From the NCBI GenBank assembly GCA_024500155.1, contig CM044880.1, forward strand, positions 12,854,879-12,918,878: a stretch of DNA of 64,000 bases, in the 5' to 3' direction. Every line of letters begins with the position of its first letter. Position 1 is the first letter of the stretch. The translations under genes were made by a program, and so were the position numbers. Under the pieces are notes generated by a model. It did no database searches, was not told the DNA's origin, and was given only the letters and a program-made list of their open reading frames with translations. The DNA comes from Chenopodium formosanum (lineage: Eukaryota; Streptophyta; Magnoliopsida; Caryophyllales; Amaranthaceae). Shown here piece by piece: positions 34,713-46,658 of the stretch.

Positions 34713-35130
34713 AATAACTACTATCTCCGTTTCTTTTTAGTTGACACGTATTCCTTTTTAGGAAGTTTTTTTAGTTGACATGTTTTCTTTTGGGGTAATT
34801 TTTTTACATGCATTTGCAAGATACCCCACTTACTTTTTCATTCTCCCACTCTTTTTCCTCTCCTTAATATATCAACTAAATAGAAACAGGGGAAGTATAT
34901 AGTTGCAAATTTGAATGAATAGCATCACTCTTAGTCTATCTCCTCTCCTTAATAATTATTATCTCCGTTTCTTATTAGTTGACACGTATTCCTTTTTAGG
35001 AAGTTTTTTTAGTTAACATGTTTCCTTTTGAGGTAATTTTTTTACCTGTATTTACAAGATACCCCACTTATATAAACAGGGGAAGTATATAGTTGCAAAT
35101 TTGAATGAATAGCATCACTCTCAGTCTATC
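34713..35130. repeat. Tandem duplication containing a Stowaway-like element
   Basis: Unit 1 (34713-34949) and unit 2 (from 34950) share TAATA(A/T)(C/T)TA(C/T)TATCTCCGTTTCT, TAGTTGACACGTATTCCTTT, AAGATACCCCACTTA and GTATATAGTTGCAAATTTGA. Unit 2 lacks about 55 bases near its right side. Each has CTCCGTTTC and GAAACAGGGGAAG-type ends next to TA, so a Stowaway element was copied with its flank. Confidence 0.65.
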
Positions 35131-35530
35131 ACCTCCAAATTATGGTTGTGACTTGTATAATTGGTAATTCTTTGTTTTTTTTTTTTTATTTAATCTGCTA
35201 CATTATCATATTTGTCATTGTATAAATATGATAATCACTATATTTAATTCCTAATAATTAAGTAAAAATTATAATCAATAGATATAGTGATAAGATTTAT
35301 TAAGACGATTTTAACAAAAACCGATATGGCTATGTTTTAACTTAAATATAAACCACAAAAGACGATCAAAATGAGTATGAATAATGCAAAAGTCAAATTA
35401 GGTTTATATTATTTTAAGTTCGAAAACTCCAAACCCATAACAAAAAATTCTTAGAATCACCACAGAAAAATAGTATCACTACATAGTCAAAAAAATTTCT
35501 TCTACTTTGTAGAGAGAATGTAAGAAGCGT
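35131..35530. other. Gene-free stretch
   Basis: AT-rich, no gene or clear repeat seen. Confidence 0.4.
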
Positions 35531-35538
35531 ATGCACAC

Positions 35539-36378
35539 TAGGGGTGTTCAAAAAAACCCGACCCGATTGTCCCAACCCGATGGGAATTTTTTTTTTAAAA
35601 AAAACTATTTTTTCGGGACGGGTACCCGACCCGGGAAAATTACTTGTAATCCGGGTCGGGACATGGGACGCATATTTTAATACTCGGGTACCCGAATTTC
35701 CCGAAAATAAAAAAAAAAAAAAAAAAACCTCAAAGTTTAGCCCAGCCCATTCAGTATTTCAGTTTAGTACAAATTAGGGTTCTCTCTTTTCCCCTCTCTC
35801 TCCTCTCTCGCCGTTCTCTCTCTCCTCCTTTCTTCCTCTTCCTCTCTGCTTCGAAATAATTAGGGTTCCTCTCTGCTTCGAAAGACTGCAAATTAGGGTT
35901 CACGCGAGTTCAACCCTTCACGGATTAGCCTTCACGAGTTCACACGAGTTCAAGGCTTCCAGCGACTCAATCCTGAGTTCACACGATTTCAAGCGACTCA
36001 AGCCTTCAATCTATGGTATTTTTAAGGGCATTTTAAATTTCTTTGTAATTTGTGGTAGATTTGAATTTATGTAATCCAATTGATAGTATTTTGTGGTAAT
36101 TGGACTAAATCCGTAGTGTATTTCGTTGAATTCGTGGTATTGCGATTGTCTATGGCTATATTCTTCATTGTTCATGGAATTCAAGGTATCCGTAGTGTAT
36201 TTGTTTCTCTAGTTTTTTTTTTTTTTTCTCCATTAGATTATAGTAGGATAAATACATTTTTATATCCGGGTACCCTATGTCCCGACCCGAAACCCGGATC
36301 CCCGAGATATTCGGGTCGGGACATGGGACAAATGAACAACTACCCGAAAACCAGGGTACCCGGATTTGAACACCCCTA
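35539..36378. mobile_element. Non-autonomous hAT element with CCCGACCCG ends
   Basis: TAGGGGTGTTCAAA and TTTGAACACCCCTA are inverted ends flanked by a perfect 8-bp duplication ATGCACAC (35531-35538, 36379-36386). Inside both ends are GGGTACCCG, CCCGACCCG and CGGGTCGGGACATGGGAC motifs. The core (35770-36020) is pyrimidine-rich, with TTAGGGTTC and GAGTTCACACGAGTTCAA repeats, and looks like a captured leader-type segment. There is no transposase. Length 840 bases. Confidence 0.9.
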
Positions 36379-36386
36379 ATGCACAC

Positions 36387-37359
36387 AATATGATGAAATC
36401 AAAATCTTATCGGTGTTTTTAAATTGAAGGAAATGATGGGAAAGAAAGAGTAGGGAAAGATGAAATATCTTTTATTTGGATAACAAATGAAGAAGAAAGG
36501 AAATTGGAGAGGAGAAAAATGAAGGGATTAAATTGCAAGAAATTTATCCCTTCAACAAAGAAGAGATTTGAAACGAAAACTCACCATTCTTCCTTTCCCT
36601 CCTTATCCCTCCCATCCTCTTCTCCTCCCTCCCCTTCTTTTCCTTTCCTATGAGTGAATATGTATGATAATCAAATGAATCAACAGATTGAAAAAACGCA
36701 AACTTTCATTTTTCTATTGTCAGTTTTCAATATTATCGTGATTTTAATGGGTTTGTCTAATTTTTGTTTTATTATATGACATATACCATATGAGTTTGAA
36801 AATCAAAAAACCACAACGATGCCAAACGAAACAAATTTTGCAGCCAAAGTCACACAACATATAATTGAACACTAATTCAAACCCTACAATTAACAACTAC
36901 GGAGTACTAACTAGTGAATATGAGCCCATTTTTAAAAAGCACAAAATAATCATTAAATTCTATCAAGTCATCAAAACAGAATTTCAAACACTTGATCAAC
37001 TAAGAATGAAACTTTAAATTTAATTTCAAATTTCAAATTTCTTACAAAACTAGCAACAAATCATTCATTTCAGTTGAATCCACAATTTAAATGTACTTTA
37101 ACCTTTTTATTATTTTATTATTATTATTATTTTTTTTATAATTAGTAACAAAAAAATTAGGAAAATTAAAACTAAAACACAGAAAGAATTGAAATTTAGC
37201 TGCCTCAGTATCCTCCAAAGCTAATGGTAAATAAGCAAAAAGGAGAAACATACATAAAGCAACACATACAGATATAGCTTCAAGGGAACGAGTCAAATGT
37301 GATTGAAATTCCACATAAACCAGTAAATGAAGCTTCTTTACAATTCCTATAAATTAATT
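36387..37359. other. Intergenic stretch with a MITE relic
   Basis: About 36690-36832 matches 38843-38972 (CAGTTTTCAATATTATCGTG, CCACAACGATGCCAAACGA) and is a truncated copy of the MITE at 38752. A purine/pyrimidine-rich foldback-like part lies at 36425-36650 (GGGAAAGAAAG... and CTTCCTTTCCCTCC). On the minus strand near 37090-37330 an open frame with one hydrophobic segment exists, but I do not recognise it. Confidence 0.45.
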
Positions 37360-37910
37360 TTAATTTTGAATAATAATAATAACACCCCAATCAAAAACCT
37401 TAATTAACAGATCTGTAATCATCAATTTTTCGCAACAATCTGAAATTGTACAGTTATCAATAAGAACGCAGTAAGATCAAAAAAAATGATAACAATGAAA
37501 TAAAAATCGACGAATAATTACATACTACCATGTCGAATTCGGTTGAAATTCTGATGATGAAGATGATAAAATTAAGCGATTTAATCTTCAATACCTTAAT
37601 CAATGGTCATAATTAAAGCTAATTAAAAAGCAAGATAACTAAGGCCTATTGATTAAAGTACGGAAAACAAATCGAATTCTTCAAAACAACAAAATTGCCA
37701 GGAAATTAGCTTAAATACCCTCATCAATGGCCTTAATCATTCTTTAAAATTCGATTATTAGATAATATAATGATCGATTAGATCAAATGAATAAGGACAT
37801 CGATGAGAGTATTGAAGATAAGGCAATACAAAATTCGGAGTTGATGAACCCTAATTAGGGATTTGGGAATTTAAAGATTGGTGAATCATAATGAGAAGGG
37901 TGGTTGAATG
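37360..37910. repeat. Dispersed duplication, copy B
   Basis: Direct-orientation homologue of 12440-12986, but continuing past the point where that copy is cut by the LTR (AATGAGAAGGGTGGTTGAATG). It shows what the sequence to the right of 12986 may have been before the retrotransposon. No coding frame is supported. Confidence 0.75.
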
Positions 37911-38170
37911 ATTTGGGGGTAAAGAAGTGAGTTTTAAAAGATGAGGTTTTGATTTTAGGGTTTTTGGAGCAGATGTTTATATGCCGTCACGAGTCACGAT
38001 GGCCTCGTGAGCCATGGGCTTAAACTGACCTTCCGGAAGTTTCATGTTTTTTCCGCATTCAATGACCAAAATGATGCGAATCGTTAAACGTTGCTCAGTG
38101 TTTTACAAAACAACGAAAATGTTTTACATCCGACCAAACAGAGGCATAGCAGATAACACATTAAGCGTAA

Positions 38171-38587
38171 CTAGCCTTCTGACCCGTGCAATGCACGGGT
38201 TATTCATAAAAAATTGCATTGAAAGATAAATTAGGATATATCAATAAGCCATTATGCTTGTAATGTGTGATAAAAAATATGATTAAGAAATTTAATTTTT
38301 GAAATTGTAATTGAAAATGGGGATTAAATAAAGGTGGAAGGGTTAAAATTAAAGAGAGAAAAGCAAAAGGTTGATTTGAAGAGGGGAGATGAAGATGAAG
38401 ATGAAGGGTATATAGAAGATGAAGCATATAATTTTAATGAAAGAATTAAAGAAATATAGTGTAATAAAAAATTAATTAATAGTGTAAGAAGACATGTGAC
38501 ATTTAGGTTAGAGAAAAAGATATTGAAGTGTAATAGGATAGAGACATATGTTTTCCTTAGTTATAGTTTTTAAATACTAAATATAGA
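38171..38587 (-). mobile_element. Short Helitron-like element
   Basis: Read on the minus strand it begins TCTATATTTAGTATT and ends with the perfect hairpin ACCCGTGCATTGCACGGGT (38182-38200), 7 bases, then CTAG. Flanking bases are A (minus) before TC and T after CTAG, as expected for Helitron insertion between A and T. There is no terminal inverted repeat and no target duplication. Length 417 bases, no Rep/helicase frame, so it would be non-autonomous. Confidence 0.65.
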
Positions 38588-38751
38588 TGTACCATAAACA
38601 AAAGTATTTATACTCGAAGTGAGTCAAATGACCTAACCAAAATTACTTGGAAACATTGTATGGAGTAGTATTTATTTTTCAATTTGGTGAATTGTACGAG
38701 TATAAAAATCCAATATGTCTCATAATATCGAATTATAAACTACGGAGTAAT

Positions 38752-38976
38752 AACTATTGTTTGGCATTGTTTTTTGTTTTCAGTTTTCAGTTTTTTTTTT
38801 TAAACAAAAAACCAAAAAAAGGAAACAAGAAAAAGGTGTTTTCACTATTCTGTTATCAGTTTTCAAAATTATTATGATTTTAATAAGTTTGACTAATTTT
38901 TTATTCATTATATAACATATATCATACACTTTTAAAATACAAAAAATTGAAAACCACAACAATGCCAAACGAGCCC
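38752..38976. mobile_element. Tourist-like MITE
   Basis: GTTTGGCATTGTTTTTTG at the left returns as CAACAATGCCAAACGAGCCC at the right. The exact ends and 3-bp duplication are unclear on the left. AT-rich core with a CAGTTTTCAGTTTTT run. Confidence 0.55.
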
Positions 38977-39800
38977 TAGTTTTTTAAGTTTTGTAATAAT
39001 TAAAAAAATTTAGAAATAATTCAAAAAAAACCTACCCCTCCTCACCGACCCAAGCCACCTCTCCTCCTTTCACACCACTGCCAGTCCGGTAGTCCCTTTT
39101 CTCACCAGCGTCCAGTATACCTTCTCGTTGGCGCTAGGTCCACCCCCTTTGACGTCCCTCACCCCAAAACACACCACCCAAATCCACCCAGAACTAGGCC
39201 CCCCCTTCCCCGGCCACCTCAATCTGCACCCCTAAGGCCCTAAACCCAAAACCCATACCCGAATGGTCGAATCCATCTTAAATTCGTTTGAATCCTCTTC
39301 TTTTTCACTTTGAGATTTTTGTATTCATTAATTTATACCAAACAGAGTAACACAAGTATGTAAAATCAAATAATTTATAGCCCCAGTGTAAACCCTAACA
39401 TTCAGGAATGTTTATTTCCCCCAAATTATAAACCTTAAATTATCGATACCATGAAACGAACAAGGATTAGGGGTTAACTACTTGAATATTAGCTAAAATT
39501 TTTTAAACCCCATGTTATTGTACTTCCAATTTGGCTGTTTAGTATTGGTTATGAGAGTAATATTATAGTAAAAATTTGATATAGATTTATTACAAAATTG
39601 ATCCATGGAAGGGGGGAGGGGGTGGTGGAGTTGGGGGGTGTCAAGATGGATTTCGCCAGCAAGGAAGGAGTTGGCAATCGATGGGGGAGCATGGGGCTGT
39701 TGACATGGGGGGGGGGGGGCTAATCGATGGAAGGAGAGGGGAAGGGGGTAGGTTTAATTTTTTTTATTTATTTTTTTACAAAAATCATTATTTATATATT
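38977..39800. other. GC-skewed low-complexity stretch, possible foldback element
   Basis: The left part (39030-39240) is C-rich (CCTACCCCTCC, CCCCCCTTCCCC) and the right part (39605-39745) G-rich (GGGGGGAGGGGGTGG, GGAGAGGGGAAGGGGGTAGG). AAACCTACCCC at the left and GGGGGTAGGTTT at the right are inverted, so this may be a degraded foldback element like that at 9977. No gene seen. Confidence 0.4.
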
Positions 39801-40998
39801 TTTTTTGAGTCAATTAATACTTTATACTAAAGTAATTACCAGAATTATCCCTGAAGTACACGTGTCGAGTTCTCATTAAAAATTTCCCCGCCAAATTTTT
39901 TTTTCCTTGAAAATAATAAGTTAATTTTTTATATATACAAATTAAACACCCCAAAAATAAAGAACAACTTTAAATATATATATTTTTTTGATAAATAAGA
40001 AAAGTGAGATAAATGATTAGAAAAGATTAAAAATAATGAACAATGTAAAGTCATAGTAAATTAGTGACTTTTTACCATTCTTATTTCTAAATTCCATTCA
40101 ACTAAAATTTATTATTACAAATAGAAAATTATCAAACTAGAAAGGTTTTAATTATACATTAATATTAGAAAACCTTCTATAATCCCTTAAATCTTGCTAC
40201 ATTAATTTATAACCTGAATTGTTCATTTCCTATTAAAAAAGGATTATAACTCAATTTTAAATTCATAAGTTTTCTGCGAACTACAAAAATAGAGATACTA
40301 TGTATTAACGTGTCTCATCTATCTTTAATAATTTGATTACGTAAACAATGTATACAAAACTTATAAACAAATACGGAGTACAAACTTAGAGTACGTAATT
40401 TATAAAAAAAATAATAAAAAAAACCGTGAATTTTCAAGCGTTGCTCGGGCAAAGAACTAGTAGATTTATAATTTAATTTAACTATTAGCAAAAAAAAACC
40501 TAATTAGAGTCAAAATTTAACAAAAAAATAATAATTAATGTTGTGAGGAAATTGCTAGAATGAGAATTGAGAAAATGAAAAAGCTACTAATATCATAACC
40601 AAATCATCTTGAATTGGTTTAAAATTCAAAGTAGTATTTGGGCCCGACCCTGGTTCATTATATAAGGCTTGATCATTAATATACGTTTAATTTATGATTC
40701 AATTTTTGTTGTAATTAAATTTGTTATTCATATTGTTGTTCGCTAGATATAAATATTTTGTGTAAAAAAAAAATAACATAAAATATCACATAGCTTGGTG
40801 GTAAGAATGTAAGATACTCAATTTTAGAATTAGAGTTTGCGTTTTTATTACAAGTGTATGACATGCAATGAAAAGCAAATGGATGGGAGAGCCACGTGTT
40901 GTAATAAGTAACTGAGTGGATAATGTGGACTAGTGAGGAATCTACGTGGATGTTTTTCGAAACATCTTTTAATATACGATATTAGAGACTTCCTCATA

Positions 40999-41060
<62 letters not shown>

Positions 41061-42276
41061 CTATTTATCAAAGAGAAAATTGAGTAATATAGTATTATCA
41101 AAGCGAATTTCCCAGTAAGTGTAAAAATTGCTTGAATAATATTTTCTTTCTTAAAATGCACTTACAAAAAGATCCTGAAAATGCAAATACAATATAATGG
41201 ATACATACATTAAAAGTGTTTTTTAAAAATAAATTTTATGTTAGGAAAATTGTAACTTAAAATGTTTTTTCTGTCTTTCAATAACTTAATAAAAGTCCAC
41301 CTTAATCAGAAATTTGTGATCTACCTTTGTTAAAAGAGATATATTGACGGATGAAGATTTTTTTTTGCGTAAAATACTAATGAATATTTAAGTATCAAAA
41401 TTTACAATTACCTTATAAGACCATCATCACTCATGGTATAAAAATTTATACCATCCCTCTCTCTCTACAACTTTCTCACTCCTCCACATTATTTATACCA
41501 CAATACAATATACTTTCTTCAAAAATCACCCCACACATGGTATAAAAAATTTTACCACCACACTTTCTTTCTCTCCTATATGTATTAATTATAATTATAT
41601 TTTATTTTATTATTGGAAATAATAAATTAATTTTTAAAGTTAATTAAATAAAATAATCAATATAAGTAGTAAAAAGCGAATTCGAAAAAATATATAAAAC
41701 TATTGATTATGAACAACGGTAATTTTTTCATAATTATTTACTTTATAATAATCAGGCCACCACTGTACTAAAAATTATCATAAACACGGGTCGATCTATT
41801 TTTTTCTAAAAAATATTTTTTATATTTATGTGATTACATTAGTTATTTTATTAGTTGTACGTAATATATCATAAAAAACCTAATCTCAAAAGATAATATT
41901 TCGTATTTAATTAATGTAACCATTAAAATCTCATTGGTCAATTATGCTTATGTGACACTTGAATTATTTATTGGATATAACTATAATTTATAATCTTACG
42001 TGACACGTTAACTTATTTTAGGTGGCATAATCCTATTGTAGCGTTTTAAAAATATTAATCATATGTGGCGCTCTAATAATTTTTTAAAAATAAAAATCCT
42101 ACATGGCGCTCTAAAATCTCGGGAAAAAAACCCCCTTTATTTGTGGCGCTCTAATCATATGTTATGCTCTAAAGTGGACTAAATTCTAAATCTACTCCTT
42201 ACTATTTCTATAGAATTCATAAAAACTTGATTTGCCAACTCTATGAAACCTTACGAGTTTCCGATCTTGCGTGTGT
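39801..42276. other. Gene-free AT-rich region
   Basis: No supported gene. It holds a run of 44 T followed by 14 A (41003-41060), doubled CATGGTATAAAAATTT pieces near 41430-41560, and several GTGGCGCTCTAA-type repeats at 42065-42170. A CTCGGGCAAAGAACTAGT string near 40445 resembles a degraded Helitron 3' end but has no proper hairpin. Confidence 0.5.
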
Positions 42277-45200
42277 TCACTTGCTCCAATCTAGCACAAA
42301 GGTTGTTTTCTGCCATTCAAGAGATGCAGAAGCTTTAGACCATCCACTTGACTGAAATATCCAATTCTCAACTGAGATATTTTTCAAGTAATGCCGCCAG
42401 CATTTGTTCTTGAAGAATACACAACACTCAGGATTTGCTTTTTGTTTGTCTAACTCTTCGTATATGATCTGCCAGTGATTGAAAAGAACGATAAATTCAT
42501 AATGACATTCCTCTATCAATTCTAAAGGCATAATGTTCATACAAGCAGATAGATAATTTCATTTTCTGCCAATGCTTCACCATTGAGTTTGTTTTGTTCT
42601 TATGCAGTTTACAAAATTGAAACAGGACCCTAATAATTGATAATTTGATAAATTGATGATGCTATACTTCATGTCAGACTATAAAAACAAATACTTTACG
42701 GGACTTTCAGAGTCAATTATTAATACACGTAACTCTAACTGATGTAATATTCATGAAATATAGCTGAATACGCTAAGCATCTAATTTGACTAAAATTTTT
42801 ATTTTTCCCAAAGCCAAAAAAATAAGAGGAAAAAAAAAAAACCAACACTCAAACAACTTCATTTGTTTATACAATCATTGACAATTAAATATATTTGTCA
42901 CATATAGCTGCGACCTCCAGGATTGAAGCATACTTTGTAGTATCAATTATAAGAGGGAGTATTATATCACTAATTGTACTTAAAAAAAATCTTCTGACAT
43001 ATTTTAATTCTAAGGAGGTTCAAAGGAGTAATGTAGAGTAAAAAAGAGTAAAATTCTATAACAAAGAATAATGGCATCAAGACACAGCATTCATATACAA
43101 GGCAAAGTTCATGCAGAGGAGCATTCTGACCTTCCACTTACTATCTCCTTTTTTCACCTTATCTTCTATTAAAATAACTAAACAAATACCCAATTATCAT
43201 CACATCTATTTATTTTAAAATTATTTATGTATAATACTTTCATTTTAAAAATAGCAATAGATAACTTAAGGCAGTCATCTGATTTCTTAATTTGACTAAG
43301 CTTTGACCTTATTTGTACACTAATCTTTCAGAAAAAAATTTATCTAATGCCAAGAGATTCATATTAATGTGTACATTCCACTTACAAAAGTTCTAGATTT
43401 AATTTGTAGTATAGTGATAGACAAACACAAATGAAAGATATGGTCTGCCTTGATCTGATCACAAATGAAATAAACATATAATTGCTTAAGTAAGCTGAAA
43501 TGAACATTACAACATCTTAAACTATGCATAGTAATAAATTTACGAACTAATGAGGGTCAAAGGAAGTATTTATATAATATTTTCCTGTGTCAGTGGTCGA
43601 ATTGTTACAATCAGATACAAAATTATAGGGAAGTTACAGAGTACCTCAGGAAAGTCACTGGTGTTGTGGGACATTATAGATAGAGTGGATGGAATAGGCA
43701 ACGTCTTTAAAGCAGCATCAAGTAGATCCCGAAATCGAGTAGATATTCTCACTGCATGTGGCTTAGATATGTGGCGCAAAGGAAGAACCATAGCCCTGAT
43801 GTCTTCATAAATGATAACACCCTAGATAAATTCATCAATGAAAGGAAAAATAAATTAACAATATAAAAACACTAGCATATGAAGAAAAATATAGACTGCC
43901 TATTAACCATCAACTCAGTTCAGAAACAAAGTTCCAATATAAAATTTTTAAGCTACCACACGAGAACAACCTGATACACAGTTCAAAGATTTATTATTAA
44001 ACCAACAGGGGTCTATGTTCAGTCCATCCATGACACAATCCAACCGAGTAGAATTCTTACCTGTTTGTCAAGGGTCATCAATTTTAACCCTTTGTAACGA
44101 TCAATATCATCAAGGAATCTGTATAGTCTAGATGCATCATTTCCTCCAACATCCCATTTACTGGTAGCATTCGATGATGGGTCAAAGGTAAGTACAGCTT
44201 CGTTTAGACTTAAACAAGTAAGGAATGAAATTGGCATCATTTTACCACGATACTCAAGTGTGGTTATGTTTGGAGAAGTTATGACTGCCTCTTCTAATTT
44301 CCGACATCTTCTAATCACTAGCTTCCTCAACTTGTCTCCAGAGACGCGGATGTTCTTTAACCCATTGCACCTGCTGAGAACCAACTTCTCAAGCTTAGGA
44401 AATTTCACGATTTGATCACGAAACATCTTATCTGTCATTCTGGGATATTCCAATATCAGCTCCTTAAGAGCCCTACATGCTGATAAGTCAATTTTACAGA
44501 ATATTTTTTTCTTACTGTAATACCAAAAAGTCTCAAGCCAATGAGCCTCAATAACAATACTATCAAGTGGAATACACTTGTGCACATCAACTCGCCTCAG
44601 CTTGTCTAGGGAACAGATAGACAGTTTGTTCGATTCAGAGCATTGTATCTCTATTAACCTTAAGTCCTCAATCATAGGGGAGCCAGAGATCAGATTTTCA
44701 AACTGCAGCAGGGAGACTTTCATATTCTTAAATGACAGCTTCTGGAGGTGCGGAAGATTTACTGAATCGGCAGGTATACGACAACCACATAAGCTTAATG
44801 CAGTAATGGAACTTCCAATCATGACACACGGAGGCAAAGTGTACCGTGGTACTTGCGGATGCCTTAATTTAGCGTGGACTTCAAGTTCTCTAACATTCCT
44901 CGCAATAGCCGAAACAATCCAATCACTTACATCAGAAATCCTTCCATCCCACTCCCATAATGAATAAGGAAAGCACAACCTGAACTTGTGAATACTAAGC
45001 AATTGTTCATCATGCAGCCGATTAATCATTTGATCTTTGTATCTTAACTTTATACTTTTCTTCACCTTGTCGAAGCTACACAGGTCAATATCCACAGTAT
45101 GATATGAATTCCATACTTGCCTCCATCTCTTAGACAGGATGCAAGTTCGAGCAGCATCCTTAGGATGTAGGTGATAAAGAACTTGATGAAGCACATGATC

Positions 45201-45305
45201 CGGCATGTCAGAAATATAGTCAATTCTACATTTCACTCTCTTTCTTACTCTATTAGCAGAGGCCCTTTGGCTTCTTTTCTTACATTTCTTAGAAGCAATA
45301 TCCAT
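42277..45305 (-). CDS. F-box/LRR-repeat protein
   Basis: On the minus strand exon 1 (44061-45305, 415 codons) ends CAG|GTAAGA; exon 2 (43645-43821) joins in phase 0 (GVIIYEDIRAMVLPLRHISK); a last exon lies about 42277-42520 (NKCWRHYLKN motif, ending at a stop). A basic lead (KKCKKRSQR) precedes the F-box at residues 29-70 (ISDMPDHVLHQVLYHLHPKD, CILSKRWRQVW). Leucine-rich repeats follow (LTALSLCGC-like, LRKLVIRRCRKLEEAV). Such proteins bind SKP1 in SCF ubiquitin ligases and pick targets through the LRRs; the target here is unknown. Exons 1 and 2 are firm. The acceptor of the last exon is unclear, and a small exon may be missed between 42540 and 43640, so the C-terminus is tentative. Confidence 0.85.
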
Positions 45306-45585
45306 TGAACCGTTCTTCTATACGAATTTATACATATGTTCCCTATAAAAGGTCGACAGGATGTTAATCTAAAACCTGCCCACATAGAAGAAATATCGAA
45401 ATATCCGGCTTAATTCCATTTGTCAATGTCACCAGTTTACATCATTAATTACAGGAAAGTAGGACATAGGAACACAACATGAATTTGAAACATATAATAT
45501 CATACCATGCACAAACTATTAAATCATGTTATTCAATCTGAGTAATCATCCCAAACACATTATACAGAACTAGTAGGATATATAC

Positions 45586-45645
45586 CAATCAATCAATCAA
45601 AGCCTTAATCCCATTACTCCATAAGTGGAGTCGGCTACATGAACC
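45586..45645 (-). mobile_element. SINE tail fragment with (GATT)n
   Basis: In reverse complement it reads GTTCATGTAGCCGACTCCAC, then GGGATTAAGGCTTTGATTGATTGA, like the piece at 9546. It lies in the presumed 5' UTR intron of the F-box gene. Confidence 0.5.
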
Positions 45646-46084
45646 AAAAAATTCGAGCATGAATTGGAATTACCTACACACTAATTACAAAGAAATTCAA
45701 CATTTACATGAAAACCCACAAGATAAAACAAGAACCCTTACAAACACATTATTCTGTTTCACATTTCTTCCAATTACAGTTTTCTCGAATCAATATTACA
45801 TAAAATTGACTTCTAATATTCATAAAATTCACCAAATCTAACATATATAAATCATCAACAGCACACAATTATACAACAATTTAAGAAAAAAAAAGAATAA
45901 ATCTTCAAGTTCAAAAACTGATTGCTCAAGTTAAAACTAAAATTGAATTCAAACCTGATAATTGAATTTGAATTAGGGTTTAATCGAATTCTTGACTCCA
46001 AAAATCACATCACTCAAAATTTTGGTTTCAATTTGAGGAGAAAGAAAGGCTAAAGTGTGACGCAGTGTTTCTGAAACTCTGTGT

Positions 46085-46093
46085 CTTTATATA
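46085..46093 (-). promoter_or_regulatory. Predicted TATA box of the F-box gene
   Basis: TATATAAAG on the minus strand, upstream of a plausible leader (ACACAGAGTTTCAGAAACAC). Confidence 0.5.
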
Positions 46094-46658
46094 TGACCGT
46101 CAGTGGACCCACAAAAACCCAAAAAAAATAAAATAAAAAAATAAAAATTGCTAGTTTATTTTATTTTTATTTTTCCTTTTTTTAATACATCGGAAAAAGA
46201 AAAGAAAAATAAAAGAAAGACGTCGATATTTTCCGATCTTTCTCACTCTCTCTCCTCTTTCGATGTTTGATCTCACTCATTTTTTGGTAAATCAACTGGA
46301 AATCTCAATCACTCGAATTTTCTAGCTCGAATTGCATCAAAAGGTTTGATTTCATCAATTTTATTCGTAATTTTTGAGTTTCAATTTACTATAATTTTGT
46401 TATTTTTTGGTAGATTAGGAGTATGAATTTTGATAGACATTTTCAATTTATGCGAGCAAATTTTCATTTTTATAGCTTAAATGTTAATATATGATGCTTA
46501 GTTTATGATTTGATATAGTTTTTGTATATGTTAGCTGAAAATTAGTCGATCTGTTGTTCTTAATTTGTTGTTGAATTATGTAATTTGATTGAAATTTGTA
46601 GTTTATTGTGTTGATTTTGATTGATAATCAGAAGTATTGATTGATGTAATGTGAACAG

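Larger units (their letters stand above)
45319..46658. promoter_or_regulatory. Head-to-head promoter region of the F-box gene and VPS53
   Basis: On the minus strand CTTTATATA (46085-46093) reads as TATATAAAG, and a leader follows to about 45957, where CAG|GTTTGAATT looks like the donor of a 5' UTR intron ending at TATAG just before the F-box ATG. On the plus strand a pyrimidine-rich leader (TTTCTCACTCTCTCTCC, about 46240) ends at AAAAG|GTTTGATTT near 46342, with an intron ending at GTGAACAG, next to the VPS53 ATG. The two starts would be only about 150 bases apart. Confidence 0.5.

Noticed and set aside
37087..37314. Minus-strand frame with a hydrophobic segment (SVCVALCMFLLFAYLPLALE)
   Set aside because: No recognised family, no convincing partner exons; left as undetermined.
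40420..40470. Second Helitron 3' end (CTCGGGCAAAGAACTAGT)
   Set aside because: The hairpin arms do not pair well and no matching start was found.
41003..41060. 44-T/14-A run as a retroposon tail
   Set aside because: No element body or target duplication next to it; could be a simple tract or an assembly artefact.
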